A DNA stretch of 64,000 bases from Saturnia japonica (GCA_033032175.1 CM065325.1:5298930-5362929); one strand, 5' to 3'. Positions 12,201-21,435 are shown, counted from the stretch's first letter. The notes: a model not told the origin generated them from the letters alone. Numbers and translations are program-made.

Positions 12201-14645
12201 ACATAACTATCGATCCTTCTACATCACAGGTTCTCAAACATATTCGCGAATAACATTTTTTAGCGCTTGAAAAATTTGTTATGTTACTATCTGTGGCGCA
12301 ACTTATAAGTAGGTACCTAAATAAAACAATAACAGAATATAAATCGATCACGAATATAAATCATTTTACACTACGCTAAATGAAAAATGTATAATATAAC
12401 ATAATTTATATAGGCCGATGTGTCGTGTTTCATGTATAATTTATAGCCCCTCATTATATAATGGAATTTCAGCATAATTTATTTTATACTAAAAATTGCA
12501 CAACAACGGAAATTGTCCAAATTTTAAGTTAGTGTAATGTATATTCGTGGTGTCGAAATAAGGAATGAAATTATTTATATAAGTAGTTATATTATGTATT
12601 GGAGTAGACATTAAAGTTCTAATTTCGTTGAATTGCGGAAATATCATTATGCAGTATTATTAAATCTGTTAGTCCTAAATTACCATAATAACCTATAATT
12701 TTCTTTGTGTATTCTACCTCTCTCCTGAACGTCTCCAGCTCCCACAATGCGGCGTTATCACCCACTTTGGTAAAGATGGTCCTACAGGTTCTGTCACTCT
12801 ATTTAGTTATAGTAATGTATGGTTATATTCTAAAACTGTGTACTTACATAGTTGTTATTTATCCCATGCCTTAAAAATCATGAATGTATTCGAGAAAACA
12901 GTTGATTTTATTGATCAGAATCGTATCATTCATTCCCTGAATACGGCGAAGCCAAAAGAAAGGTTATAGTTTCAGCAGGCTATGTATGTATATTCATTTG
13001 TTCTCGCATATCTTTTAAACTATCTATCATAATTTAACAAATGAGGTAGGCATCGTTAAAAACTTCTTGATCGTCCGCTGGTTGTAAGACTATGTGACGT
13101 CACACTTGTAGAAGAACTATTGCAAAGGGAGGATCCTCCGACCAGACGGGTGTTATGTTTGGCGGGCAGCTGCCCAACGGTTGTAGTTGGGTTCTTGTAT
13201 ATATACTCAATGATTGAGTTAATTTTTATAGCGCAATGTAGGATAGTAGGATGCGTCTTATGTGGCTCGATAGATGTCGCTATGTGTCGCTAGGTAGATG
13301 TCGCCACACACTGAATTTAATATGGCGCCTATATACATAAAGTACCCTGTTCGGTATCGAATCGTATGATTCATGTTACACCGACCGGGCCAGATACGTG
13401 CCTCGGCCCGGTATTTTTTTCTGACTGACTGTACTGTTAGTCTGAGGGTCCCTAAAAACTAGAGCCTCTATCGGCCTTGAACAGCTTCACCGTGGCTTGG
13501 GGACGAGCGCTTAAGGCACTCAGCCGCATGACCCGGTTTAACATGAATAATCCTTTAATGACTACATTTCATAAATATAGATCTTACTTTTAAGAGAACG
13601 ATGTTTTTCTATCGTTGGGTTTTAGTTTTGAAACTTATCTCGTACTTTGTTCTTTATATTAATATTGTCATTTTTCATAATTTATATATTTTGCATGGTA
13701 ATTTATAGCAAATAGCGATCAATAATCATGGCTATGAAATGTGACTGAAGTGGCAATAAATATCCGATTGATGGACCTTCAATCAGCTCATGGTCAATAC
13801 ACGATTGCACATACGGTCTGTTAGTTGTATCAATGAGTCTCAATTACGTATATAAATAAAATATCAATTGTTTATTTTAGTGGCATGTTTATAATAAAAA
13901 TAGAGTTAATGTTGTTAATGTTAATTTCACAGACTTTTCAAGGGAGTACTATCCAAAAATAGCTTAAGGTCGGAGGCGACGAATCCAAAGAAATCGAGCA
14001 CAACCAAACTCGCCCTAACTGAACCAGTGATTTTGCATGTCATGAAAACATATTATAAAATAGTAGTAAACAGAGGTAACCCCACCGTCGGTCTGGCGTC
14101 TCGGATTCTTGATATTGCCCCATTTGTTATCATCGTTGAAGCATGTTATCATAATAATCAAGAAGATCAACTGAAAGGTAAGGACATTTTTATAAAAATT
14201 TATTCAATTAGTGGTTTCAGTTCCTAAATATAACAATAAAAGGGTCATATTTAGTTTCTCTTTATGTCGTAAATAATGTTTAAAGATATTTTTTATTCTA
14301 ATTCATTTTTTATCTTATCCGGAGTTCGAGTTTTGTGGATTTATTGTTGTCACCATCTTAGAAGCAATACACCGAGTAATTAATAATAGTTTCATAATTA
14401 TAATTATAACACACGAATTTCCTTAGCGTCGTAAACTGGAGAAGCAAGGATTTGTTTTTTTTTTTAATTTCAAGGTTCAGCCTCTTGCCTCTGAAGTAAT
14501 AATATGTAAAACTGCAGTAATTGTGGAGAGCCAGTAGAAAAACATATTGATATATATTTTCTTATTTATAGGATACATTCCGAAAGGTATCGTCACTCCT
14601 GAACAAGTACTCGAATATATAATTGAGCAAGAAAGCAATAATTAA
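22..14645 (+). CDS. Cbs: CBS-1: cystathionine beta-synthase, 5' end outside window
   Basis: PLP enzyme joining serine and homocysteine into cystathionine (cytosolic transsulfuration). Seven coding exons are visible: 22-203, 1272-1493, 4215-4347, 9126-9306, 10183-10317, 13933-14177 and 14572-14645. All have AG/GT borders and matching phases and encode 389 whole codons to a TAA. In order they give the second half of the catalytic fold (GAEVIQTP, LDQYKN, the intact PLP-phosphate loop GTGGT, VEGIG, EGLLCGGSSG, NYMTKF) and then the two regulatory CBS (Bateman) repeats. The PLP lysine exon lies left of the window. Odd points: VEGIGGDF has Gly where the family has Tyr; the segment after DPKGSI is six residues shorter than in CBS-2; the sixth visible exon is 18 codons longer than its CBS-2 partner; the donors at 9307 (GTAATT) and 10318 (GTTTGT) are weak. 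Exon sizes 182, 133 and 135 equal those of CBS-2 downstream. No frameshift or stop is seen, so it looks functional. Family very sure; a diverged specificity is inference. Confidence 0.93.
415..612 (+). mobile_element. RTE-type LINE, 3'-terminal fragment
   Basis: 5'-truncated tail of a non-LTR retrotransposon. Conceptual translation gives the end of an RTE-like reverse transcriptase ORF (GRRSLGRP..., and in another frame LEEVYVQQWSSFSW), running into GATGATGATAATGAA. A trinucleotide tail is usual for RTE elements. Frameshifted and inactive, in CBS-1 intron. Confidence 0.6.
805..1040 (+). repeat. Retroposon 3' tail with short poly(A)
   Basis: Non-coding segment with the phrase GCCGATTACCATCAGGTGGG near its end, then TATAAAAAAAAA. 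From memory this resembles LINE/SINE tails common in lepidopteran genomes. Apparent ORFs on both strands are chance. Family not assigned. Confidence 0.5.
1272..1493 (+). CDS. Cbs: CBS-1 exon with PLP-phosphate glycine loop
   Basis: Acceptor TTTACAG, donor GTAAGT, 222 nt in frame. Encodes YKNDINPKTHYEYTAEEI, the GSGTGGTITGV loop that holds the PLP phosphate, and VVVDPKGSI. Six codons shorter than the CBS-2 counterpart, in the segment leading to VEGIG. Confidence 0.93.
1494..2640. other. CBS-1 intron, no gene recognised
   Basis: AT-rich intron without recognisable coding sequence. The part from about 2320 to 2480 is distinctly GC-richer (GCGCGCCAAGGTGGCGAGG) and may be an upstream part of the repeat that follows. 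Confidence 0.5.
2650..3118 (+). repeat. Unclassified poly(A)-ended repeat, copy 1
   Basis: Shares with the copy at 5260-5775, in order: a GCAGCCGC block followed by ATACAAGTGA, the CATACAT/ACACAC stretch, GATCACTAAATACA, GAGCCGAGGT-like text, AAGCGCTCGCCC, GGTGAAGCTGTAAA and GTAGTCAGTTC followed by A9-A11. The sequence diverges after the A-run, which suggests retroposition. An LTR or LINE 3'UTR origin is possible; I cannot assign a family. Confidence 0.6.
3119..4214. other. CBS-1 intron, no gene recognised
   Basis: AT-rich, no coding signal. GTCGGGAATCGAACCT at about 3287-3302 resembles a reverse-strand tRNA B box, probably a decayed SINE, without a foldable tRNA around it. Confidence 0.4.
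4215..4347 (+). CDS. Cbs: CBS-1 exon VEGIGGDF...EGLLCG
   Basis: Acceptor TTGTAG, donor GTAAGT, 133 nt as in CBS-2 exon 6. Encodes VEGIGGDFVPDVL to REGLLCG. The Tyr of the family block VEGIGYDF is replaced by Gly. Confidence 0.93.
4475..4725. repeat. Interspersed repeat, unclassified
   Basis: Begins TTTTGCCTGCGGCTTCGCTC and continues with GAATTTTCAAAAATTCGTTC, CCAAATTTCAGACTAATC and TTGATAGGTCAGTTAATCAG. Recalled as an abundant non-coding repeat of moths and butterflies. No ORF. Confidence 0.45.
5260..5775 (+). repeat. Unclassified poly(A)-ended repeat, copy 2
   Basis: Second copy of the 2650-3118 repeat, in the same orientation and the next CBS-1 intron, ending GTAGTCAGTTC + A11. A TATATAAG motif at about 5240 lies just upstream. 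Apparent ORFs at 5177-5398 and 5519-5707 are not conserved between the copies. Confidence 0.6.
6075..7060 (-). pseudogene. Tc1-like transposase relic
   Basis: Reverse-strand conceptual translation in several frames recovers a Tc1 transposase in order: HTH-like part near 7020-6800, the KVP...VY and VIVWGGICLRAH region (about 6700-6520), DNARPHAAA holding the second catalytic Asp (about 6420-6390), the SPDLNPIE-like motif (about 6340-6310, degraded), and RPETWPRRIQAFLKVRGGNT at the C-terminus (about 6160-6100). Several frameshifts and stops. No clear terminal inverted repeats found. Inactive insertion in a CBS-1 intron. Confidence 0.8.
7071..7294. mobile_element. Short inverted-repeat element (MITE-like)
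   Basis: The left end around ACGTTGTTCTCCCCTTTCC, continuing CAGTAGTTAATGG (7071-7103), is an imperfect inverted copy of CTATTAACTACCGGAAAGGG followed by CAAAACGT (7267-7294). About 224 bp, non-coding. Similar wording at 50270-50300 shows it is a repeated family. Confidence 0.5.
7385..8585 (+). pseudogene. Jockey/CR1-like LINE ORF2 fragment, copy 1
   Basis: Remains of a non-LTR retrotransposon reverse transcriptase. Order: pre-RT linker (FKRVCGAAKAI, SLNLNVGGVHISKSSEVATV), then RT blocks (NYRPISVLSSISKIFEKIM; RQYGFTKSKSTTDAGATLL; DLSKAFDCVDHSTL; GVPQGSILGPFLFLVYINDL; VLFADDTSL with the catalytic Asp pair). Frame changes near 7540, 7915 and 8190 and a stop near 8342 disable it. Endonuclease and 3' end missing. 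It closely matches the fragment at 43520-44290. Confidence 0.85.
8586..9125. other. CBS-1 intron, no gene recognised
   Basis: No ORF with recognisable content. CGTCACTTAACATCAGTTGAG near 9031-9051 is a phrase recalled from lepidopteran SINE/LINE tails; nothing more can be supported. Confidence 0.35.
9126..9306 (+). CDS. Cbs: CBS-1 exon GGSSGAAL...NYMTKF
   Basis: Acceptor GTTACAG, donor GTAATT, 181 nt. Encodes the GGSSG turn that contacts the PLP ring in this family, then LPDGIRNYMTKFITDQWM and the linker toward the regulatory domain. One codon longer than CBS-2 exon 7. Confidence 0.92.
10183..10317 (+). CDS. Cbs: CBS-1 exon, first CBS (Bateman) repeat
   Basis: Acceptor TTCTTGCAG, weak donor GTTTGT, 135 nt as in CBS-2 exon 8. 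Starts with the WW pair (TWWYTSV) and continues into LDALAAMGTTNNVALVINEE, typical of a CBS repeat. Confidence 0.88.
10318..10845. other. CBS-1 intron, no gene recognised
   Basis: No coding signal or known repeat identified. Confidence 0.4.
10846..11878 (+). mobile_element. Non-autonomous Helitron, 5'-truncated
   Basis: Body starts CATGTCGATAGTTTTTAAAA and ends in the hairpin region GCGGCCGAAATCGCAGGCAC, AGCTAG|T, typical of Helitron 3' termini (stem, then CTRR, inserted before T). Its last 350 bp match 34830-35154 and 41600-41919. Non-coding. Confidence 0.65.
11879..13110. other. CBS-1 intron, no gene recognised
   Basis: AT-rich sequence; no coding similarity or repeat structure recognised. 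Confidence 0.4.
13120..13330 (-). repeat. Repeat with TATATATAC motif, inverted copy
   Basis: Reverse complement of the 17290-17480 segment. Shared features are CACATAGCGACATCTATCGA, GCCACATAAGACGCA, CTACTATCCTACATTGCGCT, GAGTATATATACAAGAACCC, CAGCTGCCCGCC and CACCCGTCTGG. TATATATAC could be a promoter element inside an LTR or transposon end. Family unknown. Confidence 0.6.
13385..13530 (-). repeat. Fragment of the poly(A)-ended repeat, inverted
   Basis: Contains, reversed, AGTGCCTTAAGCGCTCG, the CCACGGTGAAGCTGTTC region and an ACAGTCAGTCAG + A-run end as in 2650-3118. The adjoining 13380-13414 hairpin (CCGACCGGGCCAG...CTCGGCCCGG) is GC-rich. Confidence 0.5.
13933..14177 (+). CDS. Cbs: CBS-1 exon, second CBS (Bateman) repeat
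   Basis: Acceptor TTTCACAG, donor GTAAGG, 245 nt. Encodes LFKGVLSKNSLRSE, a Ser/Thr/Lys-rich stretch, then GNPTVGLASRILDIAPFVII, aligned with the CBS-2 block GLVSRMLDLAPYVVVV. It is 54 nt longer than CBS-2 exon 9. Confidence 0.87.
14572..14645 (+). CDS. Cbs: CBS-1 last coding exon
   Basis: Acceptor TTTATAG. Encodes GYIPKGIVTPEQVLEYIIEQ and a short tail to TAA at 14643-14645. The GIVTPEQVLEYI motif matches GVLTSEDLLSTI at the end of CBS-2. Confidence 0.88.
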
Positions 14646-15217
14646 AGATCGAATTATTTTATGTTGGCAAATAATAAATAATAATAACTGGAAAACTATT
14701 AAAACAACCACATAACGAAAATGTATTACTTATATTTTAAGATAAAAGTTATTTTTAAGATTACCTACCTAAGAGTACATACGTAACCTCCCTCCATATG
14801 TAACATTTTACCTTATACGACTTATTTTATTTTCCTCGACTTTCTATTAATATGCAGAAGATACCTTATCAGTGATTTAGATATTAAAAGAATATCATCA
14901 AATTGTATTTTCGTGTATCAAAATATTATACCTACATATTTTTGTATTCTTCTTAAGTACTGGAATTACATTTTATTATGTATCGATAAAAAAACATATT
15001 TTTGTAATATAACTGCAATTTAATCATATGTAACTGTTTCTTCTTTTACTTTAATATAATATGTAACTGTAACATTATGTGCAAAATTAAATAAAATGAT
15101 TAATTATAATATTTTTTAATCTATAGTATAATATATAGGTATTACAATAAATTACATTTACAATAAATGAGTAAAGAATCATAATTTGTACATTGATTAT
15201 ATTTTAAACAAAATAAT
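14646..15217. other. CBS-1 3' flank
   Basis: Very AT-rich sequence with two AATAAA hexamers and no ORF; probably 3' UTR and downstream flank of CBS-1. Confidence 0.45.
14673..14678 (+). promoter_or_regulatory. Polyadenylation signal AATAAA for CBS-1
   Basis: Canonical hexamer 28 bp after the CBS-1 stop. A second AATAAA at 15090-15095 could end a longer transcript. Confidence 0.5.
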
Positions 15218-15524
15218 AGGGGGCGTTTAGAATCATAGACAGAACACATATCGATAGTTTTTGAAATTTTTGTCTGTCGGTATGTTTAAACGCCAATCAC
15301 GCAAAAACTACTATACCAAATTTAATGAAATTTTGTGTGATTGTAGCCTATACTCTGAACGTACATTTAGCGTACATTTTTACACATAGGGCCATTTGTA
15401 TGATCTATAAATTTCGTTTAGGTTATGTACATAAAAAAGGAATGTAAGTGTATGTAACACTCTAATATACTTAAAATATTTACTGAAATAAAGTGAAAAG
15501 ATATCAAATTATTTTATCTTTACA
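15218..15524 (+). mobile_element. Helitron fragment (5' body)
   Basis: Starts GGGGGCGTTTAGAATCATAG; carries GACAGAACACATATCGATAG and GCCAATCACGCAAAAACTAC, shared with 15600-15860, 33300-33420 and, inverted, 36430-36530. No 3' terminus. Confidence 0.55.
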
Positions 15525-16077
15525 TCTATACTTATAATAAAAGAATAAGAATCGGAATCTTTATATTGAAGATATTTGATAAATATAAATATAAATAATT
15601 CGGGGGCTTAGAATCATGGACAGAACACATTTCGATAGTTATTGAATTTTTTTTCTGTTTGTCTGTCTATCAGTGTTCGTATGCTAATCATGCATAAACT
15701 GCTTTTTTATAATTTTGCTACGTATGGACATTTGTATGGCGTTTAGGTTAAGAACATATGTAAAAAGGAACAAAAAAAGGAATGTATGTTTATGTAACTC
15801 TATAATGTAGTTAAAATATTTACTAAAAATGAAGTGAAAAAATACCTAATTATTTTATATTTACACAATTTTCCGTTAAATCAACAAATGTTAACGAAAG
15901 TATTTTTATTTTCCAACAGTATTCATAGATGGCACTGTAATCACGCAATTGGTTTAATAATTATTGTTATACTTTTATTCTGCCTACTTAGGTATATTTT
16001 CTGTAAGCATGAATATTAATAGTATAAGAATGAGCTTTTATTATTATTTTTAAATAGATATTAATGTAATTTTTAAA
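15525..16077 (+). mobile_element. Helitron 5' part
   Basis: Starts A|TCTATACTTATAATAAAAG, the 5' TC end typical of this family, then GGGGGCTTAGAATCATGGAC. It has no CTAG end; the next Helitron begins directly after it. Confidence 0.55.
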
Positions 16078-16774
16078 TCTATACTAATATAATTAAGCGG
16101 AAAAGTTTTTTTGTTTGTTTAAACACGCCAATCTCAAGAGGAATAGTATAGGCTATCTATTAGATATAAGTAATACTTTTTAGATTAGTAAATCCTAATT
16201 AAACGCCATTTAAAACATGTTATTAACTCCACTGAGAACCAAATCCTCTCCATGAGCAACTTTGGTTTAGCCAACTGGTAAAAATACGATCTCAGTACCT
16301 ATATTACACAAAACAAAGCTTCTCTTAAAAGGTGTACTGAAATGAAACAATACGGATGAGAGTTGTCCAACAAGCGACCAAGCAATTTGTCATCCGAGTT
16401 AACGACAGATGATGCTGTCCTTAATTTGTCCAACATGCATTAGGCTACATTTTTCAGCTAGCCTTAAATATTTATTTTAGTTCAGTAAATTGGAGGTGGA
16501 AGCTCTGAAGAACTGCTTTATCCACGTGCGCTGTTGTAATGGTTAATTATATGTGAATAGAATGTTCTACAAAAATATTGACCATTAGTATATGTAAAAA
16601 AAACAGTGATAGCATATGTATATATCTCTTCCATCATTTATGACTATTAAGCCATGCGATTTCGCGGTGTGACCATCTGGCCGCCCGATAGAAATATTGT
16701 CTATAAGTATTATAAATCATCATTCAGTGATTACTTCTAAGTTATATGCGGGTGAAACGGCGGGGCACAGCTAG
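16078..16774 (+). mobile_element. Complete non-autonomous Helitron
   Basis: Starts TCTATACTAATATAATTAAG and ends with a GC-rich stem, GGGCACAGCTAG, followed by host T. 697 bp, no ORF. Confidence 0.65.
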
Positions 16775-16861
16775 TAGTGCTTATAAAATCGTAGTTTCGT
16801 AAAACCGATACTTTTTTGCCAGAATGTATATTTTTAAGATCGATAAAAGTATTATTAACAA

Positions 16862-17260
16862 TTCTTATTGCCCGGCATAGCGAGTTTCTTACCGGTTCTT
16901 ATCGATGCCTGAGATGTTTTTCGAACTGGCAGTAGTGTTTTGACGTTCATAAGTGCCTTCTTAGGGCCTAAATTGTATAAAAAAAAATTAATTTTGATTT
17001 TAATGACTTATAGGTACTTACCGCGTACAATTTTTTTAAATTTATTGTATTAATAAAATTATTGTATCCTACTCATTAATTGAGGAATTAAAAAAAAGTT
17101 ACGTGCACAAAAAAAACTACAGATTTGGAAAAACTGTCTAAAACAGTTCAAAATCAAAATCATAATATCTTTTATTCAATTTAGGCCCCAAAAAGGCACT
17201 TATGAATGTCAAAACACCACCACCGGTTCGGAAAACATTCCAGCCATCGAGAATGTAGTG
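16862..17260. repeat. Two LINE 3' tails in inverted orientation
   Basis: The left arm (16862-16985: GTGTTTTGACGTTCATAAGT, GCCT...AGGGCCTAAATTGTATAAAA) is mirrored by the right arm (17138-17260: AATTTAGGCCCCAAAAAGGC, ACTTATGAATGTCAAAACAC). The text resembles 3' UTRs of lepidopteran non-LTR elements. The pair can form a long hairpin with a loop of about 150 bp. Confidence 0.55.
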
Positions 17261-17289
17261 ACATCTCTCGCCACAACTGACGCATCAAC

Positions 17290-17480
17290 GCATTGACACA
17301 ACTAAGTAGCGACACATAGCGACATCTATCGAGCCACATAAGACGCAAACTACTATCCTACATTGCGCTATAGAAATTAACTCTATCGTTGAGTATATAT
17401 ACAAGAACCCGACTACAACAGTCGGGGCAGCTGCCCGCCAGACGTAACACCCGTCTGGCCGGGGATCCTCCCTTTTCTAT
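17290..17480 (+). repeat. Repeat with TATATATAC motif, direct copy
   Basis: Partner of 13120-13330. GAGTATATATACAAGAACCC lies about 85 bp upstream of an ATG at 17478, so this copy could act as a promoter/leader; that is inference. Confidence 0.6.
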
Positions 17481-17730
17481 GGCGGATGAGGAACTTTACT
17501 CTCTGTTCCTCACACCTCCGCTAAAGAGAAGAACCGACAAGAAACTGGATCGGGTTTATCAACATCATTACTGTAATGTACGCAATAAAACACGGACGGT
17601 CGCAGAATCAATGTGTATTATCGCAAGTGCATTGACAAAGGTGAACGTGGGGGGGGTACATATGAAAAACTTAATCAATCTATACATTACAATTACTATC
17701 TTTTTTTTTAATTGTTTTTACAGTATTTAA
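17478..17730 (+). CDS. Small ORF of unknown function next to the repeat
   Basis: 84 codons from ATG (MADEELYSLFLTPPLKRRTD...) to TAA at 17728-17730. The first two thirds (to about LTKVNVGGVH) are charged and amino-acid balanced; the last part (NLYITITIFFFNCFYSI) looks like translated AT-rich intron, so the real protein may end or splice near 17655. Not recognised. It directly follows a repeated TATA-containing segment, so it may be the beginning of a transposon ORF (gag-like) rather than a host gene. Low confidence. Confidence 0.25.
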
Positions 17731-18089
17731 TTATATGCAGTTATTATCATTTTCAGTCAGACATCACCATCATACACGTAATCAGCCACCCTATATTCGA
17801 CCCTTCGACAATAAAACCAGCTTAACATGATTCTTGAACTTATTATCCGGCAAATCGTTAATGTGCTTAGGAAGTTTAATAAAGAATCTAACACGATTAC
17901 CTCAAAAACTTTTATTTGTTTTACTAAGTCTAAAAGACGGAATCGCAACTAACTAATATAATGGCCGACTGCTTCGTTAGGGACGCAAAAAAAAGTTTTT
18001 AAACACGATTATAAAAAAAACTTGTGTTTTCCTTAATATCGAGAGCAAACTGTACAGGATAAACCTATGTACATTAGATTTCGGTAAAA

Positions 18090-21000
18090 TTTCAATTGTT
18101 TACAAAATCCGTCAGTATCGAATTTTTCGTAAAAAAGTCTGCGTACTGCATAATTTGGTTATTTGGCGAGCTAAAAACATACTCAATTGCGCAAATCTTC
18201 GTTAAAAGCACAAAATGCAGCCCCATACTACAAAAACTATCGATAGTTTTATCCACACCTATTGATTGTTCAGATTGATTGACAGACATTAGTGTATCTA
18301 AATACATTGGGGTTGTCATAGGTTACTTCAATAATAGCCTGAATGATATAATTAGTTCTTTTCTGGCTTTAGTGCACATCAAAACTTCTCACGCACGTGG
18401 AATAATTGACGGCTTAGTAACGTGTTTACAGGATTACAACATACAGTTGGAAGATATGATAGGCATTGGGACTGATAACGCATCAGTTATGGTAGGAATT
18501 AATAATGGTGTGGCGGTATTTAATTGTAAATTGTAATTAATTGGCGGTATCTCATGCGTCTGAAAACACTTTACCTCGCAATATAGAATTCTTTGTACGT
18601 GAAATCTACAAATGGTCCTCAATTTCACCAAAACGTAGGGAGGAGTACGGTGAAATATATGGGCTCATAAACTGTGGAGAAGAGCCTTTAAAATCACAAA
18701 AATTTGTGACACACAGTGGCTCTCCGTTGAGCCAGTCATAAACAAAATACTTGCTCAGTGGGAGGAACTAAAGATTAATTTCAACTTAGCCAGAACGAAA
18801 AGCAATTGTTATTCTGCTGAATTAATAAATAACATATTTAACGATGAATCAACGCGCATATACTTATTATTTATGAAAAGTATTCTGAGCGAGGTTCAAA
18901 CAGTCATCAAAAGTTTTGAAGGCGAGGAATCAAACCCCTTAAAGTTACTAAATACATTAGCATCACTTTTACAGTCTATATGCACCAGAGTACCGAAACC
19001 AACACATAAATATTATCTAAAAGAACCTGTGCATCATGACGATGTCAATCCACTAGCCTATCTGGGGTATATGTTTGAAAATTCATTACAAGCATCACAA
19101 CTATAATACCACAGGAGTTAAAAAATATAATAAAGAAACGATGTTCTGATTTCTAATTAAGTTAATTGAGGGGTTTAAAAGCAAAACCGCTTCAGTCCAA
19201 AATTGTCATTTTTTAACTGAGTATACCAGATTGTAGTATTCAAAAGTAGCAACACTATATTAAAAACATGATAAGGCAAATCCACCTTGATCCAACACAA
19301 AATGTACTTTAAAAGTGGCGTTCAAATGCAAAACCGCTTTGACCCAAAATTTGTTAGGAGCAAATCTGCTTCTGTCACGGGCGACAAATCAGAAGCCGGC
19401 ATTTTAAAATTTATAATATGGCGAATTTGTAACTTTTATTTGGAAGTCGACTGTAGATAGTGTCTGATATTTATGTTTTCTGGTTAATTTAAAGTGTAAT
19501 GGAAGAAAATATTCAACCTGTTTGTGCAGGACAAACTACAAAACGTTTCAGATATTAACAACAATGGCGGCAAACATGGAAAAAGGCAGAAAGGTAACAT
19601 TCACTCATTCATTCAATTATACACTTTTGTTCGGTAAGCTACGGTCTGCAGAAGCATTCTACAATAATTTACTATTAACATTTTCTTTTGAATATTATTC
19701 CTTTCATCTATTTTTGCTTTTTATCCATATTTTCCTATTATCTGTAGGTACTATTCGTTAGTTTTCGTGACGTTTTATTTTTGGTTATGGTATTCTGCAA
19801 AAGATTTTTCGTAATTACCTGCATGTCAACATAATAAAAAGGAATTAAGGTGTGTGAAAACGTAACTTTGGCTAATGCAAGAAAATCATGACGTTTTGAC
19901 TCAACTGCACTAAAATAATATCGGTGTTGCTACTTGCTAACACTGGATGTGAAATTAGCACCCAAATCGTTTTGAATTGCTTACACCAATTTAGATTACG
20001 AGTACGAAAGCCTTGGTGACCACATTTGAATAAGCGACAACGACAGCGACTCAGATTACAAAAGGCCAGACTGCTTCAAGTGTAAGATGTAAAAGAAAAT
20101 ACTTAGTGAAAACCCCTTTTCGTTAACGAAATACGGATCAGCACACACTTGGTTAAACGATATCGCCGTGTCTGAAGAAAGCCTAGAGACTCGGAAAAGG
20201 TAAAGAACTGCCAGCGGAACCGTTCAACAAGTCCGTCTTTTTGTTGCGGAATAATGGTTGGAGCTAGAACGCCTTTAATCCCATATCAAAGTTATATGAC
20301 TAGATATTACAAAACAGCTGTTATCAATGGAATCGTCAGGGCGTTCAAAACAATTAAGGGCACCAATTCATGTTTATTAATGATAACGCACTGGCACATT
20401 GAGCTGGATGTGTTAACGCGGTTCTTCATGAATACAACATCGTACAATCAGATTGGTCTGCCGATTCGTCTGATTTAAACTCCATCGAGCACACACAAGA
20501 TGCTCTTAAGCGGTATTTTTGGAATCGGCCGCCACCTCTACAGATCCTCTCAGATATCAGGCAAGTCGCTATTCAAGAACGTGAAAGGTTGCCACAAAAA
20601 TTTCTGGATAACTCTATCCAAATCATGCCCAAGAAAATTTTATAATTAAATATATCATATTTTTGCCAAAACTTGTTTTAATTTGCAGGCAGTACCTTAC
20701 GTCAATGTCATTTTTTGACAGTTGACGAATAAAACAGTGAGATGCAAATTCGCTTCGATCCAATGTTAAAATGCAAAGACACCTTAGTCCAAAACTATTT
20801 ATGAATTTTAAAAAAAATCTTGTATTTTTTATATTTAAATCTATGTTGTTTCAATAATAAGTTCTAATTTACAAATCTATGCTAATTTAAATCTTGCTAT
20901 TAAATCAATTTCCTACGCCATAGCAGAAAATCATAAATATATCAATTTAGGTGTTTTGTGACTGAAGCGTCTTTGCTTTTAAACCCCTCAATTGGTCAAG

Positions 21001-21435
21001 TTTAACGGAGATTGCCAACCAACTACAAGCAATTAGAAAAAATATCTTTACTGACACCTGAAGAAGCGTGTAAAGACACTGGAAAAGAAGCTTCTATCTC
21101 AGAATTAGCCCAAAAACTGGGATTTTGTGACGAAAAAATTGATAGGCTGATGCAACAATGGTTCACAATACACTTTAACAAATAGGATAGTTATTTAAAT
21201 ATTGTACAATTTTGGGTTCAAATCAAAAGTTATAAAAATCCAGGTGGTGAAAAAGTATTTCATGATTTGAGTGATTTGGCTTTGACAGCTCTATCTTTAC
21301 CACACTCAAATGTTGAGGTCGAAAGATTATTCACTATGATGAGTGTGGTAAAGACAAAGCATAGAAATAAGATGTGCTTAGTCACACTTCATTCTTTACT
21401 TCTTCTTCCTAACTTGGCAACCGGTCCTCTTTAAT
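18090..21435 (+). pseudogene. hAT transposase relic (ZNF862-like type), split by an insertion
   Basis: Left part 18090-19165: TDISVSKYIGVVIGYFN, then IGIGTDNASVMVGINNGV (the catalytic GxDxASxMVG region), the C-H region lost, CDTQWLS, INKILAQWEELKINF and ICTRVPKPTHKYYLKE, with stops and frameshifts. Right part about 20995-21435: KISLLTPEEACKDTGKEA, DLALTALSLPHSNVEVERLF and KTKHRNKM, the hAT C-terminal dimerisation block. The middle is occupied by a Tc1-like element. Family inferred from motif order. Inactive, in the space between the CBS genes. Confidence 0.8.
19167..20993. mobile_element. Tc1-like element inserted in the hAT relic
   Basis: Terminal inverted repeats AATTGAGGGGTTTAAAAGCA (left, 19167) and TGCTTTTAAACCCCTCAATT (right, ending 20993) cut the hAT coding text. 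AATT is palindromic, so it may be target duplication or part of the ends. Inside, 20160-20645 encodes the C-terminal half of a Tc1-type transposase (GARTPLIPYQSYMTR; DNALAH; DWSADSSDLNSIEHTQDALK; LPQKFLDNSIQIMPKK) with frame breaks. Short GCAAA..CGCTT motifs recur near both ends. Confidence 0.65.
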
